From: Petrimonas sp. | GTDB lineage: Bacteria; Bacteroidota; Bacteroidia; Bacteroidales; Dysgonomonadaceae | NCBI GenBank assembly: GCA_012839475.1 | Contig: DUNG01000005.1 | Coordinates: 219,765-283,764 of the forward strand | Reading direction: 5' to 3' | Length of the DNA: 64,000 bases | Shown here: piece by piece, positions 8,937-18,156 of the stretch | Position numbering within the stretch: position 1 is the stretch's first letter | How the letters are laid out: each line of letters starts with the position of its first letter | Made by a program: the position numbers and the translations under genes | Notes under the pieces: model-generated | Seen by the model: the letters and a program-made list of their open reading frames with translations, nothing else | The model's database searches: none | Told to the model about the DNA's origin: nothing

Positions 8937-9533
8937 ATGAATATAGGGAAAGCCGAGTTCGTGATTAGCAATACGGACTATCGAAAATGCCCCGCCGATG
9001 GGCGGCCCGAATACGCGTTTATTGGACGTTCCAACGTGGGTAAATCATCGCTCATCAATATGCTGACCAACCGCAAGGGGTTGGCCATGACCTCATCAAA
9101 ACCGGGGAAAACATGGTTAATCAACCATTTTTTAATCAATGATGAGTGGTACCTGGTGGACCTACCGGGGTATGGCTACGCACGCCGGGGCAAGGGGGAG
9201 AGGGAGAAGATCGAGCGGATGATCAGGGCCTATATCTTGCATCGTCCGGCAATGACCTGCCTGTTCGTGCTGTTGGACTCCCGCCACGAGGCGATGGCGA
9301 TAGACCTGGAGTTTATGGCGTGGCTGGGCGAGAATGGTGTTCCGTTCGCCATCGTCTTCACCAAGGCCGACAAGCTGGGTGTTAACCGCCTGCAAGCCAA
9401 TGTGGATGCGTATAAGGAGAGACTGCTGGAAAGATGGGAAGAGCTGCCCCCCGTTTTCGTTACCTCCTCAACGAGGAGAGAGGGTAGGGAAGAACTGCTG
9501 CAATATATCAAGGAGATCAACGCGTCGTTGTAG
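8937..9533 (+). CDS. engB: Ribosome biogenesis GTP-binding protein EngB/YsxC/YihA
   Basis: This TRAFAC-class GTPase of 198 residues is needed for large ribosomal subunit assembly. G1 is G30-R-S-N-V-G-K-S-S. G2 lies in [16 protein letters not shown]3 is [10 protein letters not shown]4 is TKADK near residue 142 and G5 is TSST near residue 179. All five boxes are intact and the length is normal. It converges on atpG, with only 86 bp between the stop codons and no clear terminator. Confidence 0.96.
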   Translation: MNIGKAEFVISNTDYRKCPADGRPEYAFIGRSNVGKSSLINMLTNRKGLAMTSSKPGKTWLINHFLINDEWYLVDLPGYGYARRGKGEREKIERMIRAYILHRPAMTCLFVLLDSRHEAMAIDLEFMAWLGENGVPFAIVFTKADKLGVNRLQANVDAYKERLLERWEELPPVFVTSSTRREGREELLQYIKEINASL

Positions 9534-9619
9534 AGACGAAATCATGCGATCAATAAGGGTTTGAACGAGGTGCAACAGGAGGTGTAGCGTGCGCTGGTTT
9601 GAAAAAGGTGTTGTACGTG

Positions 9620-10510
9620 TTACCGTTGACCAATCGTCCCGCCCATGATATCGAGCAGTTCGTTGGTAATGGCCTGCTGCCGCATCTTGTTGTACTCGAG
9701 CCTGAGCTCTTCGATCAACTCATCGGCGTTATCGGTGGCAATCTGCATGGCGATAACCCGGGCAGCGTGTTCCGAGGTCACAGAATCAACGTGAGCCGTG
9801 TACAGCTTGAGCTGGAGTATTTTGGGAACCAATTGCTCTAGCAGGCCGATCTTATCGGGCTCCAGGATGTAGTCTAGATTATGGATGCCTTTTTCGGTAG
9901 CGGTCTGCTCTAGTTCGCTAAAGTCGATGGGAAGAAGTGTTTCCCGCCTCAGCAGTTGCGAACGAGTACTTAGGTAGTGGTGATAGATAAGTTCCACCTG
10001 GTCGATCTCCCCGCGTGTGAAAAGGTTCATAAGGGGTTGAGCGATGTCGTACGCGTTGTCGTAGGTGGGCTTTTCAGCATGTTCAAGGAAGTCGTTTCGA
10101 ACTACTATTCCCTTCTTTTGTACCCCTTTTGCAACCTTCTCCCCTATGGCGTAGAAGAGGATGTTCTCGTTACCCAAGGATTGATACTGGGTAATGGTCT
10201 CCAATGCCTTTTCTGTTACATTCTCGTTAAAACGTCCTACTAGTCCACTATTGGAGGAGAAGGCCAAAATAGCTACCCGTTTCACAGGGCGTTCCACCAT
10301 GTAGGGAGAGGAGACAGCTTGCTGTCCCTCCTCCTTAATCAGCAAGGGCTGCAAGATACGTTGCAAGGCCTGGGTATAGGGACGCAGATTCACAATTACC
10401 CGTTCGGCTCGCTTCTGTTTAGCCGAAGAGACCATCATCATGGCCGATGTGATCTTTCGGGTAGATTGAACCGACTGGAGCCTACTTTTTATCTCTTTTA
10501 GCCTCGCCAT
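9620..10510 (-). CDS. atpG: ATP synthase F1 subunit gamma
   Basis: Gamma is the central rotor shaft that couples c-ring rotation to catalysis in the alpha3beta3 head. The 296-residue protein starts MARLKEIKSRLQSVQSTRKIT, the conserved N-terminal coiled-coil helix, and ends EELRLEYNKMRQQAITNELLDIMGG, the C-terminal helix. The Rossmann-like middle includes SSNSGLVGRFNENV. It is the last gene of the atpE-F-H-A-G group, 6 bp after atpA, and converges with engB. Confidence 0.96.
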   Translation of the reverse strand: MARLKEIKSRLQSVQSTRKITSAMMMVSSAKQKRAERVIVNLRPYTQALQRILQPLLIKEEGQQAVSSPYMVERPVKRVAILAFSSNSGLVGRFNENVTEKALETITQYQSLGNENILFYAIGEKVAKGVQKKGIVVRNDFLEHAEKPTYDNAYDIAQPLMNLFTRGEIDQVELIYHHYLSTRSQLLRRETLLPIDFSELEQTATEKGIHNLDYILEPDKIGLLEQLVPKILQLKLYTAHVDSVTSEHAARVIAMQIATDNADELIEELRLEYNKMRQQAITNELLDIMGGTIGQR

Positions 10511-10516
10511 CTCTTG

Positions 10517-12106
10517 TTATTGTTTCATGGTGGATATAGTGTCACGCGCTACCTGTTCGATAATCTCCCCGATTTGGTCGTTCATCTCCCCTTTCTGTAA
10601 CGGGTCGAGCACATCCTCACGGTGACTAGCCTCCAAAGCGGATAGAAACTCTTTCTCAAAGCGGGTTACCTGTTCAAGTGGCAACTCAGTCAACAGTCCA
10701 TGGGTACCACAATAGAGTACGGCCACCTGATGCTCCAGGCGCATGGGGCTGTTCACGGGTTGAACCAGCAGGCGTTCGTTTTTAGCTCCCTTATCGATCG
10801 CCATCGCCGTAACGGGATCCATATCCCCGCCAAACTTGGCAAATGCGGCCAACTCTTCATACTGAGCCTGGTCAATTTTTAACGTTCCGGCCACCTTCTT
10901 CATAGCCTTTACCTGTGCGTTACCCCCCACGCGGGAAACGGAGATACCCACGTTAATCGCGGGACGGATACCCCGGTTAAAGAGGTCATTCTCGAGGAAA
11001 ATTTGTCCGTCAGTGATGGAGATCACGTTGGTGGGGATGTACGCGGAAACGTCACCGGCTTGCGTCTCGATAATGGGCAGGGCGGTCAGCGACCCGCCTC
11101 CCTTGACCCTTCCTTTGAGGCTCGGGGGAAGGTCGTTCATGTTAATGGCTACCTCCTCTTGGGAAATAATGCGTGCCGACCTCTCCAACAAGCGAGAGTG
11201 GAGGTAGAAGATGTCACCGGGATAGGCCTCGCGACCGGAGGGGCGACGAAGGACAAGCGATACCTCACGGTAGGCCACGGCCTGCTTCGAGAGGTCGTCA
11301 TATACCACCAGCGCATCGCGGCCCGTGTCGCGGAAGTATTCACCGATGGCCGCACCGGCAAATGGTGCGATGTAGCGCATGGCAGCTGAGTCGGACCCGC
11401 TGGCGGAGACGATCACGGTATAGTCCATGGCACCTTTCTCGGTGAGGGTCTTCACGATAGAGGCAACCGACGAGCCTTTTTGGCCGATGGCCACGTAGAT
11501 GCAGTAAACCGGGTTGCCCTTTTCGAAGTTCTCCCGCTGATTGATGATGGTGTCGATGGCAATACTGGTCTTACCGGTCTGTCGGTCACCGATAATCAGC
11601 TCCCGCTGCCCCCGGCCGATGGGAATCATGGCATCGATTGCCTTAAGCCCCGTCTGTAGGGGGGTGTTCACAGGTTGGCGAAAGACCACGCCGGGCGCTT
11701 TGCGTTCCAAAGGCATCTCAATTTTTTCGCCCTTTACCGGTCCTTTCCCATCCAGGGGTTCCCCGGTAGGGGTGATGACGCGACCCAGCATGCCTTCACC
11801 CACGAACAGAGAGGCCACTCGTCCCGTGCGTTTCACGGTGTACCCCTCCTTGATTTCGCTGGATGGCCCCAGCAGAATGGCACCAACGTTATCTTCCTCG
11901 AGGTTCATCACGATGGCGTGCATGCCGTTGTCAAACTCCAGCAATTCGCTTGCCTCGGCGTTGTGTAGGCCGAAGACCCGAATAACGCCGTCACTGACGC
12001 TGACCACCACGCCCGTCTCCTCGAACTTCACACGGTTATCAATCCCCTTCAGTTGCATTCGCAACATCTCGGATACTTCGCTTATCTTAATTGCCTTGTC
12101 TGCCAT
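10517..12106 (-). CDS. atpA: ATP synthase F1 subunit alpha
   Basis: The non-catalytic nucleotide-binding subunit has 529 residues. The N-terminal beta-barrel is followed by the P-loop G173-D-R-Q-T-G-K-T180 and then [31 protein letters not shown], which includes the Arg-finger region and contacts with beta. Length and motifs are normal. It is tightly packed between atpH (26 bp) and atpG (6 bp), as expected for an ATP synthase operon. Its partner atpD is more than 20 kb upstream, on the far side of the nuo and ton genes. Confidence 0.97.
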   Translation of the reverse strand: MADKAIKISEVSEMLRMQLKGIDNRVKFEETGVVVSVSDGVIRVFGLHNAEASELLEFDNGMHAIVMNLEEDNVGAILLGPSSEIKEGYTVKRTGRVASLFVGEGMLGRVITPTGEPLDGKGPVKGEKIEMPLERKAPGVVFRQPVNTPLQTGLKAIDAMIPIGRGQRELIIGDRQTGKTSIAIDTIINQRENFEKGNPVYCIYVAIGQKGSSVASIVKTLTEKGAMDYTVIVSASGSDSAAMRYIAPFAGAAIGEYFRDTGRDALVVYDDLSKQAVAYREVSLVLRRPSGREAYPGDIFYLHSRLLERSARIISQEEVAINMNDLPPSLKGRVKGGGSLTALPIIETQAGDVSAYIPTNVISITDGQIFLENDLFNRGIRPAINVGISVSRVGGNAQVKAMKKVAGTLKIDQAQYEELAAFAKFGGDMDPVTAMAIDKGAKNERLLVQPVNSPMRLEHQVAVLYCGTHGLLTELPLEQVTRFEKEFLSALEASHREDVLDPLQKGEMNDQIGEIIEQVARDTISTMKQ

Positions 12107-12132
12107 AACTTCCTTTCTTCATTGCTTGTTCT

Positions 12133-12669
12133 TTATTGTTTCAGCGACTGTCTGACCCGTTCGAGTTCGCCGCTAACGCTTGCATCCCAACGGTAATCAT
12201 CTAAATTGAAGATGAATCCACCAATGATATTGGGGTCTACCACGGTCTCTATCTCCAGGGTGTTCCCGATCAGGTGGTGAATTTTCTCCATGAGCCTCTT
12301 CTTGGTCCCCTCTTCTAAGGGTACTGCCGTGATTAGCTTACCCGCTTGAATACGGAATCGTCTTCGATAGAGGTCGATATAGCGTTGGGTAATGAATTGC
12401 AGTTGGTTCTCCCTCTCGTTCTCAAGGATGAGCCCGATCATCTTTTCAAGTGAGGTGGGCAATGCCCCACCGCAGGCGGTAACGATAATCTTTTTCTTCT
12501 CCTTAGCCGGGATGGAAGGGTTCTGCACGATCTCCTTCAACTCCGGCACTTCAAAGAACAGGTGTGCCAGCAGCTTCATTCTCGCGTATACCTGCTCCTG
12601 CTCTCCCAATTCTATGGCAAAGTCCAGGAGTGCATTCGCGTAACGTGTGGATACCAGTCCGCTGTTCAT
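12133..12669 (-). CDS. atpH: ATP synthase F1 subunit delta
   Basis: Delta links the top of F1 to the b-subunit stator. The 178-residue protein begins MNSGLVSTRYANALLDFAIELG and ends VDPNIIGGFIFNLDDYRWDASVSGELERVRQSLKQ. The G-G-F-x-x-x-x-D-D/G-x-x-x-D-x-S segment is the family's C-terminal signature. It is 9 bp downstream of atpF and 26 bp upstream of atpA. Confidence 0.95.
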   Translation of the reverse strand: MNSGLVSTRYANALLDFAIELGEQEQVYARMKLLAHLFFEVPELKEIVQNPSIPAKEKKKIIVTACGGALPTSLEKMIGLILENERENQLQFITQRYIDLYRRRFRIQAGKLITAVPLEEGTKKRLMEKIHHLIGNTLEIETVVDPNIIGGFIFNLDDYRWDASVSGELERVRQSLKQ

Positions 12670-12678
12670 ACCTCTACC

Positions 12679-13179
12679 TTAAGATTTTGACAGGTCGATT
12701 TCATCCAATAGGCGATCGATCAAGCGCGTTTGTTCTTGACCGGTACTTAGCTTCTCGCGTAAAATCTTCCCTGAGAGTTCAAGCGATAACTCGGCGACTT
12801 CGTCCCGAATTTGTCGGAGTGCCTCCTCTTTTTCCACGCTTATCTGTTCGCGTGCGGCGGTTATGATCTTCTCCGACTCTTGGCGAGCGTCTTCCCGGGC
12901 TTGCCTTACCAGCTTTTCCCGTAACTTTTCGGTCTCCCTTATCATGGCGGCTTGCTGTTCTCGCGTGGCTGCCATCATCTCCTCGCCTGCTTTCTTCACG
13001 TTGGCCAGTTCATCGCGTGCCTCCCGTGCGGCTTGGAGCGACTCGTCAATCCAGTCCGCACGTTTCTCAACCGAATTCAGGATAGTCGGCATGGCGAACT
13101 TGATCAGCACGAACAGCACCACGCCGAACGCGATGAGCATCCAGAAAACGAGTCCTGGTTCGGGTGTAAGCAACGACAT
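12679..13179 (-). CDS. atpF: ATP synthase Fo subunit b
   Basis: The stator stalk subunit has 166 residues. A single N-terminal membrane helix (GLVFWMLIAFGVVLFVLIKF, about 9-28) is followed by a long, charged, Ala-rich helix (about 35-150) that would form the parallel coiled coil. It lies between atpE (31 bp) and atpH (9 bp). Confidence 0.95.
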   Translation of the reverse strand: MSLLTPEPGLVFWMLIAFGVVLFVLIKFAMPTILNSVEKRADWIDESLQAAREARDELANVKKAGEEMMAATREQQAAMIRETEKLREKLVRQAREDARQESEKIITAAREQISVEKEEALRQIRDEVAELSLELSGKILREKLSTGQEQTRLIDRLLDEIDLSKS

Positions 13180-13210
13180 ACCTTTTCTTTGTTAAGGAAT
13201 AAAGTTTCAA

Positions 13211-13462
13211 TTAAAGGATAAAACCGCACACTACGATGGCAAACAGGGCAACCCCCTCGATCAACGCGGCCGCGATAATCATCGATGTACGAATGTCTGA
13301 GCTGGCTTCGGGTTGACGGGCGATACCTTCAACGGCCGTTTTGCCAATGGCTCCAATTCCTAAGGCGGCTCCTATCACGGCGAGCGCAGTACCTAATGCT
13401 GCTCCAAACATCCCTAATCCAGCCTGGCCTGCAGCTTGCAATAACACGGTAAGTAATGTCAT
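13211..13462 (-). CDS. atpE: ATP synthase Fo subunit c
   Basis: This 83-residue hairpin forms the rotor ring. Helix 1 is rich in Gly/Ala (GAALGIGAIGKTAVEGIA), the polar loop is ARQPEA (48-53), and helix 2 carries the ion-binding Glu69 in AALIEGVALFA. Helix 2 has E-G where Na+-binding rings have E-S/T, and helix 1 lacks their Gln, so proton coupling is expected. Normally atpB precedes atpE. Here the upstream gene is a TPR protein 44 bp away and atpB is 17 kb upstream. No promoter box is seen in the gap. Confidence 0.95.
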   Translation of the reverse strand: MTLLTVLLQAAGQAGLGMFGAALGTALAVIGAALGIGAIGKTAVEGIARQPEASSDIRTSMIIAAALIEGVALFAIVVCGFIL

Positions 13463-13506
13463 AATCTCTTTTTTAAATGGTTATATATTATTTACTATAT
13501 CTCTAT

Positions 13507-15189
13507 TTATTGCAGTCCCTCTACGATTTGGGTCGCTGTCGCATCTACGGGACTTAGCTCCAGCACCTTCTTGGCATACTCGATCGATTGGTTCTTGTCG
13601 GCGTTTGAGTTACTCGAGTCATACTGGTAGAGGTAATAGATCGCGAAGTAGCGGTATGCTTCGGTCAACCTGCTTTGATTGTCGCTGTCCTCGCTGGCGG
13701 ACAAAATCTCGATCATTTTTTGGTAGTCATTGTTGGCCAACCCTTTCGATAGGTCTTGGTCAATGAGCGTGTTGGCGTTTGCACGCCAGTAGTACCCCTG
13801 GTAGCTCTCGGGAATCAGTTCGACAACCTTGCCGAAGGCTTCCACCGCGTTACCCACGAATTGATTCAGGCTATCTTTGAGCACCGCGGGACTAACTTCA
13901 ACTGTTTCTTCCGCTTCTATTGCCTTCTCGGCAGCGCTAACTTTCCTGGCCAGTTGACCGGCCACCTGGTAGTGGTAGATACCCAGTTGTAGGAAATCGG
14001 CCGACTCCGTACTTTGCGTGGCATCGATATACCCTTGATAAAACTCTGCGGCGTCAATCGTTCGACCGGCTCGTCCCAAGGTGCTTGCCACCTCTTTATA
14101 CAGGTTCACCTCTTCCGGGTTTACCTTTACTGCTTTCCAGTAGGTCTCAATCGCCTGATCAATTTTTTCTACGCTCATGTAGGCTTCGGCTAAGATGGTG
14201 AAGTCTGTCAGCAGTGGCTTGAACTCCTCCTCGTCACTCCTTAACTCAAAGAAGTGTTCGCCTGCCTTGATCGCCTCCTCGTAGTTTTGTAACTCGCTTT
14301 GCGTGTACATCATGAGGCGGTTCATTATCGGGTGATCCGGGTCTTTGGCTAAAATTGTGCTTAATGCGCTTAGGGCTTCATCAAACTTATCAGAGAAGTA
14401 GAGGCAAGCGGCGTGGTTGCGCTCGTCCTCTGGACTTAAGTTGCCGTACTGCAGCAGGTTGTTGTACTCGGTGATGGCCTGATCATAGAATCCGTTCCGG
14501 TAGTAGCTTCTAGCCAGGTACTTACCGATAAGCTCGTTACCAGGATTGGCCTCCAAACCCGTCCTTAAAGTGTTAATCGCTGCGCTGGGTAGTACGGAGC
14601 TGTAAGCGATGGAGTTTTTCACGTAGGCCACGGCGCAGTGCGGGTCAAAGTTGATGGCCTGCTCGTATTGCGTGGCCGCTCCCCCGGTATTCCCTTGCTT
14701 CTCCATCCAGTAGCCCTCGAAGAGATAGATGTAGGGGTAGGATTTATCCGCGCTTCGTGCTGACGACAAAGCGCTAGAAGCCTCCTTGTGCATGTCGTTG
14801 TATCGGTAAGCTTGCGCCACGGCCAAGAGTACAGGTGCTTTCTTCCGGTTTTTCTTAGCGATGGACTGCATGCTTTTTTTGAACTCGTTCGGATTTGATT
14901 TTAACGTTAATTTAGTCGCCCCGATTTCGCTGAAAATCGCGTCAGGATCCGAAGAGATACCCTTTTGGTAATAGGCCATTGCCTCTTCGGGATTATTTTT
15001 TTGAAGCTCGATCTCACCGAGATAGTAATACGCGATATCTGGCTCAGAGGTAGCGGTTTGTTCAAACACCTTCTTTGCCTCGTCGAAATCTTCCAGGAGG
15101 AACAGCTCCAAGCCTTTATCCACCTGGCCCCATGCAGCCGGGATGAGCGCGATTAAAAACAGGGCGATTAATACGAAATTTTTCTTCAT
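13507..15189 (-). CDS. Exported tetratricopeptide-repeat protein
   Basis: The 560-residue protein has a Sec signal peptide (MKKNFVLIALFLIALIPAAWG, cleaved after Ala/Gly near residue 21) and then many degenerate TPR units up to the C-terminus. Examples are PDIAYYYLGEIELQKNNPEEAMAYYQ and PIMNRLMMYTQSELQNYEEAIK. The ATG at 15189 is preferred over an in-frame ATG at 15231, because the earlier start would place 14 polar residues before the signal. TPR arrays scaffold protein contacts, here in the periplasm. It follows the PstS-like gene and precedes atpE by 44 bp. A periplasmic adaptor for the Ton system is plausible but unproven. Confidence 0.8.
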   Translation of the reverse strand: MKKNFVLIALFLIALIPAAWGQVDKGLELFLLEDFDEAKKVFEQTATSEPDIAYYYLGEIELQKNNPEEAMAYYQKGISSDPDAIFSEIGATKLTLKSNPNEFKKSMQSIAKKNRKKAPVLLAVAQAYRYNDMHKEASSALSSARSADKSYPYIYLFEGYWMEKQGNTGGAATQYEQAINFDPHCAVAYVKNSIAYSSVLPSAAINTLRTGLEANPGNELIGKYLARSYYRNGFYDQAITEYNNLLQYGNLSPEDERNHAACLYFSDKFDEALSALSTILAKDPDHPIMNRLMMYTQSELQNYEEAIKAGEHFFELRSDEEEFKPLLTDFTILAEAYMSVEKIDQAIETYWKAVKVNPEEVNLYKEVASTLGRAGRTIDAAEFYQGYIDATQSTESADFLQLGIYHYQVAGQLARKVSAAEKAIEAEETVEVSPAVLKDSLNQFVGNAVEAFGKVVELIPESYQGYYWRANANTLIDQDLSKGLANNDYQKMIEILSASEDSDNQSRLTEAYRYFAIYYLYQYDSSNSNADKNQSIEYAKKVLELSPVDATATQIVEGLQ

Positions 15190-15260
15190 GTCAGTGTAGG
15201 TTTTATGTTTACATTGTTTAATTGTTTTCATTATTTTGGACTATCCGTTTCAAAAATAGT

Positions 15261-16277
15261 TTACTCCTCCGAGATTTGTACCAATCGAACGGGTCGGTTG
15301 GATGGGAGCATACCCGATTTCAAAATAATACGTTGTCCCCGATCTCCCGAGACGAAATTAAAGAATCCGGAGGAGAGACCACCTGGCGAATCGGTAATGA
15401 TCATGAAGATGTCACGGGTGAGTGGGTAGCCCCTTGCCGGGAACTCCCTTGGGTCTTCCCGATGAGCCATCTCCAGCGCAAGCTGGTAGGGGTAGGGCTT
15501 GTAACTATTCAGCGGGGTCGCCTCTAAGGAGCTGCTCATCGAGACTATGTTGATCCCTTCGATAAACCCGTGAGATATACTGTCCGTTGGACTGGAAATC
15601 CAATTGAGCCCGACGAAACCGATGGCGTTGGCGTGTGTTGCCACGTACTCTATTACCTTATCATGTGAGACCAGTTGGGTTATATCGGCCAACGCGCTGT
15701 CGGCGGATAGTGCCTTCACGTTTGTCCCGAAGGGGCGGTTGAGGGTAATGGAGTCTTGCATGTAACGAACCATGCTGGAGTTGGGCGTGTCGAACATCAC
15801 GGTAATCTCGTCCAGTGGGGAGTTCGGGTTGAGCTGCTTCCAGCTATCGATTTCACCCGTCAATACCTTTTGCAGTTGCTGAGTCGTTAAAAGCGTGTCG
15901 TTATTGTCTTTGTGAATGATTACGGCAATGCCATCAATAGCGATCTTGTGGCTTCGTATTCGCTGCTTTCTCTCTTTGATAATAGCCAATTCGTTTTCAG
16001 TGAGCAACCGGGTCCCGATAATTAGACGAATGCTGTCGTCCATCAACAGTTGGTAGCTGTTTAAATCCGTGGTGTAGACCGGTATGATCGCTGCCTTGGG
16101 GTAGAGCGATTCAAACACGTTAATGGAGGCCTCCACGACCGGCGCAAAACTCTCGTCTACCGCGACCTGCGTGATACCGGAGGTCGCCGTATCCGTGCGA
16201 GTTGGCCGTTCATAACAGGATGCAAAAAGGAGCATCCCTAAAGCCATGATTAGTAAACGTGTCTGTTTCATATCCAT
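15261..16277 (-). CDS. PstS-like phosphate-type substrate-binding lipoprotein
   Basis: The 338-residue protein begins with a lipoprotein signal (MDMKQTRLLIMALGMLLFAS-C). The remainder resembles PstS-type periplasmic binding proteins, including DGIAVIIHKDNNDTLLTTQQLQKVLTGEIDSWKQLN and a late ARGYPLTRDIFMI segment. No pstC/A/B permease genes are nearby, so it is unlikely to serve classical phosphate import and more likely acts with the Ton system. ATG 16277 overlaps the previous stop by one base (TAATG), which implies translational coupling. An alternative ATG is 16271. Confidence 0.78.
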   Translation of the reverse strand: MDMKQTRLLIMALGMLLFASCYERPTRTDTATSGITQVAVDESFAPVVEASINVFESLYPKAAIIPVYTTDLNSYQLLMDDSIRLIIGTRLLTENELAIIKERKQRIRSHKIAIDGIAVIIHKDNNDTLLTTQQLQKVLTGEIDSWKQLNPNSPLDEITVMFDTPNSSMVRYMQDSITLNRPFGTNVKALSADSALADITQLVSHDKVIEYVATHANAIGFVGLNWISSPTDSISHGFIEGINIVSMSSSLEATPLNSYKPYPYQLALEMAHREDPREFPARGYPLTRDIFMIITDSPGGLSSGFFNFVSGDRGQRIILKSGMLPSNRPVRLVQISEE

Positions 16278-16492
16278 TACCTTTCTTTCCAGGACCTATA
16301 ACCCCTCATTACCCCATACAGGGTAAAAATTACACCAAGCATTACCCGTATTCCCTTGGGGAGTAGTCTTGATTCAAAAATGGGGGTGAAGACCAGTAAA
16401 TATGCGAATGCGATGTATAAGATACCCATTGTAACACCCCATATCAGCTTGAATTGCTTCTTTGGGTCAATCCCCCGTTTGAATTCTTTCAT
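16277..16492 (-). CDS. Small two-helix membrane protein
   Basis: The 71-residue protein has two hydrophobic segments (about 18-37, IWGVTMGILYIAFAYLLVF, and about 48-64, IRVMLGVIFTLYGVMRGY) flanked by basic residues. I do not recognise a family. It sits between tonB (109 bp) and the PstS-like gene, whose start overlaps its stop, so it is part of the same unit. A role as a small membrane partner of the ExbBD-TonB complex is a guess from position only. Confidence 0.65.
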   Translation of the reverse strand: MKEFKRGIDPKKQFKLIWGVTMGILYIAFAYLLVFTPIFESRLLPKGIRVMLGVIFTLYGVMRGYRSWKER

Positions 16493-16601
16493 AGCTTAAA
16501 TTCCGTGGTAATGAATGAAAAGAGACGAGTGAGTAGGCGAATGATGGTCACATCATTCGCTCTACTCCTCGTTTCTTCTTTCTTCACACACGGTGAACCA
16601 G

Positions 16602-17441
16602 TTAGTTCTGCAACCTGAAATGGACCGGTAAGGTGAAGTAGACGGGAACCGCCCTTCCCCTCTGTCGCCCGGGAATCCATCTCGGCATCGATTCAACTAC
16701 CCTTACCGCCTCTCTATCGAGGGAGGGATCCACCCCGCGTAGTACTTCAACGTTGGATATATCGCCAGTACGGGATACCACGAATCGGATGATGACCCTT
16801 CCTTGGATACCGTTTTCTTGTGCGATTACCGGATACCGGATGTTATCAGACAAAAACTTGTTCAATTCGGCAATACCACCCGGGAACTCGGGATTTTGTT
16901 CGACCACCTCAAACGGCTTCTCCTCTTCCGGTTCAGCCTCCACGATGACTTTGTGTTGTTGAAGCTCGGCGATGTCGATCCCGTGCTCCTCATCCGTACC
17001 CTTCACGTCGGCCACGGAGATCATGAGGTCGGAAGCTTGTACCTCGTCTTGTGTCCTCATCACGTCTTCATCCGTTACCTCATCATCGGCCGCGATGACC
17101 GGGGGTACGAACTGGATACTCGACTTCAAGGGAGGGGGTGGCGGTGCCGATTCTTGCCTAATAATGTTCTCTTGTGGAACCTGCTCTTCAATAGGTAGGT
17201 TCGACAATTCCACCACCTCTTCGATGGGACCGAGGTCGGGCTTTCTGGTTAGCTCTTCTACTACTCCTATCACTTGAGGTGTAAGCATAATGAGGATCAT
17301 AAGGATCAGCACAACGGCTAGCGCGTACAAATGCCTTTTCGAGGAGGATTGACGCAACCTATAGGCCCCGTACCGCTTGTTCTTTCCTTCAAATACCAGG
17401 TCACACCATTCTCTGGAGTCTATGTCAATAAATTTACTCAT
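16602..17441 (-). CDS. tonB: TonB energy-transducing protein
   Basis: The 279-residue protein has a cytoplasmic N-terminal tail (SREWCDLVFEGKNKRYGAYR, a segment common in Bacteroidota TonB), one membrane helix (about 38-58), a Pro/Glu-rich periplasmic spacer (about 60-185, including APPPPPLKSS), and the C-terminal TonB domain (about 190-279). That domain includes PGGIAELNKFLSDNIRYP and QGRVIIRFVVSRTGDISNVEVLRG, and ends PVYFTLPVHFRLQN. It transmits proton-motive force from ExbB/ExbD to outer-membrane transporters such as the SusC proteins in this window. It is 13 bp downstream of the second exbD. Confidence 0.93.
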   Translation of the reverse strand: MSKFIDIDSREWCDLVFEGKNKRYGAYRLRQSSSKRHLYALAVVLILMILIMLTPQVIGVVEELTRKPDLGPIEEVVELSNLPIEEQVPQENIIRQESAPPPPPLKSSIQFVPPVIAADDEVTDEDVMRTQDEVQASDLMISVADVKGTDEEHGIDIAELQQHKVIVEAEPEEEKPFEVVEQNPEFPGGIAELNKFLSDNIRYPVIAQENGIQGRVIIRFVVSRTGDISNVEVLRGVDPSLDREAVRVVESMPRWIPGRQRGRAVPVYFTLPVHFRLQN

Positions 17442-17454
17442 GCTATCTAAACGT

Positions 17455-18138
17455 TTATGGGGTTTGGGGCGCTAAATTTGCCTCGCCGAAAGCACCCCTT
17501 GTCCTGTAGTTTTCCACCAGGAAGAGGTCGCCCTCCGTGGGGTCCACGATGGCGTACTTACCCACGCTGCAAATCTGCATCTCATCCAAAGCGTCCACTA
17601 AGTTCCTGTAATTCGATGCCTGCAGTGGTTTGATAACCACCGTGAGCGCATCGATATCTCCCTTGATCTCATTGGAGCGTTCGTTGAATTCCTCTACTGG
17701 CATCTGGTCACCCCTCTCCAGGCGTTCCAGTTTCAAGTCGCGCATTTTGTTGACCGCCTCCATGTTCCGTTCCAGCAGGATGGCCCGCAAGCCCTCGTTC
17801 GAGGTTCGGGTAGAGTAGGTGGTCTCCTTAATGGTCGTGTAGTCGCTATACGAACTCTCATCAATTTTTCCCAGGTAATAGTATACCTTGTCTTCTTCAC
17901 CGAGCAGGAGGGTAATCGCTCTTGACTCCCTTACCTTGGGTGCCATGTCTTCTGATACCTCCGCGTCGGAAGGCATCGCGATATCCATTATCTGGGGCTT
18001 CGATAAGGTGGTAACGAACATGAAGAACGTCAGAAGCAACAGCATCATGTCGACCATGGGTGTAAAGTCAACCCGCGTGTCATATTTCTTAGGTTCACTT
18101 CTTCCACCTTTTCCACCTTTTTGTTGAATTTGTGCCAT
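17455..18138 (-). CDS. exbD: ExbD/TolR-type biopolymer transport protein (second copy)
   Basis: The 227-residue protein has one N-terminal membrane helix (about 28-48) preceded by DTRVDFTPMVDMMLLLLTFF. The conserved Asp in V-D-M-M is the proton-carrying residue of ExbD/TolR. The periplasmic domain follows. It is longer than classical ExbD (about 140 residues) because of a charged insertion around 110-165. With the other exbD it forms the tandem pair typical of Bacteroidota Ton systems. It lies 18 bp after the first exbD and 13 bp before tonB. Confidence 0.9.
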   Translation of the reverse strand: MAQIQQKGGKGGRSEPKKYDTRVDFTPMVDMMLLLLTFFMFVTTLSKPQIMDIAMPSDAEVSEDMAPKVRESRAITLLLGEEDKVYYYLGKIDESSYSDYTTIKETTYSTRTSNEGLRAILLERNMEAVNKMRDLKLERLERGDQMPVEEFNERSNEIKGDIDALTVVIKPLQASNYRNLVDALDEMQICSVGKYAIVDPTEGDLFLVENYRTRGAFGEANLAPQTP

Positions 18139-18156
18139 ACTTTTTAATAAATATCG

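Noticed and set aside
13211..13462. Sodium-driven ATP synthase
   Set aside because: The c subunit has Glu69-Gly and lacks the Gln and Ser/Thr ligands of Na+-binding rings.
15261..16277. Phosphate ABC transport operon
   Set aside because: Only a PstS-like protein is present. No pstC, pstA, pstB or phoU lies nearby, and its neighbours are Ton components.
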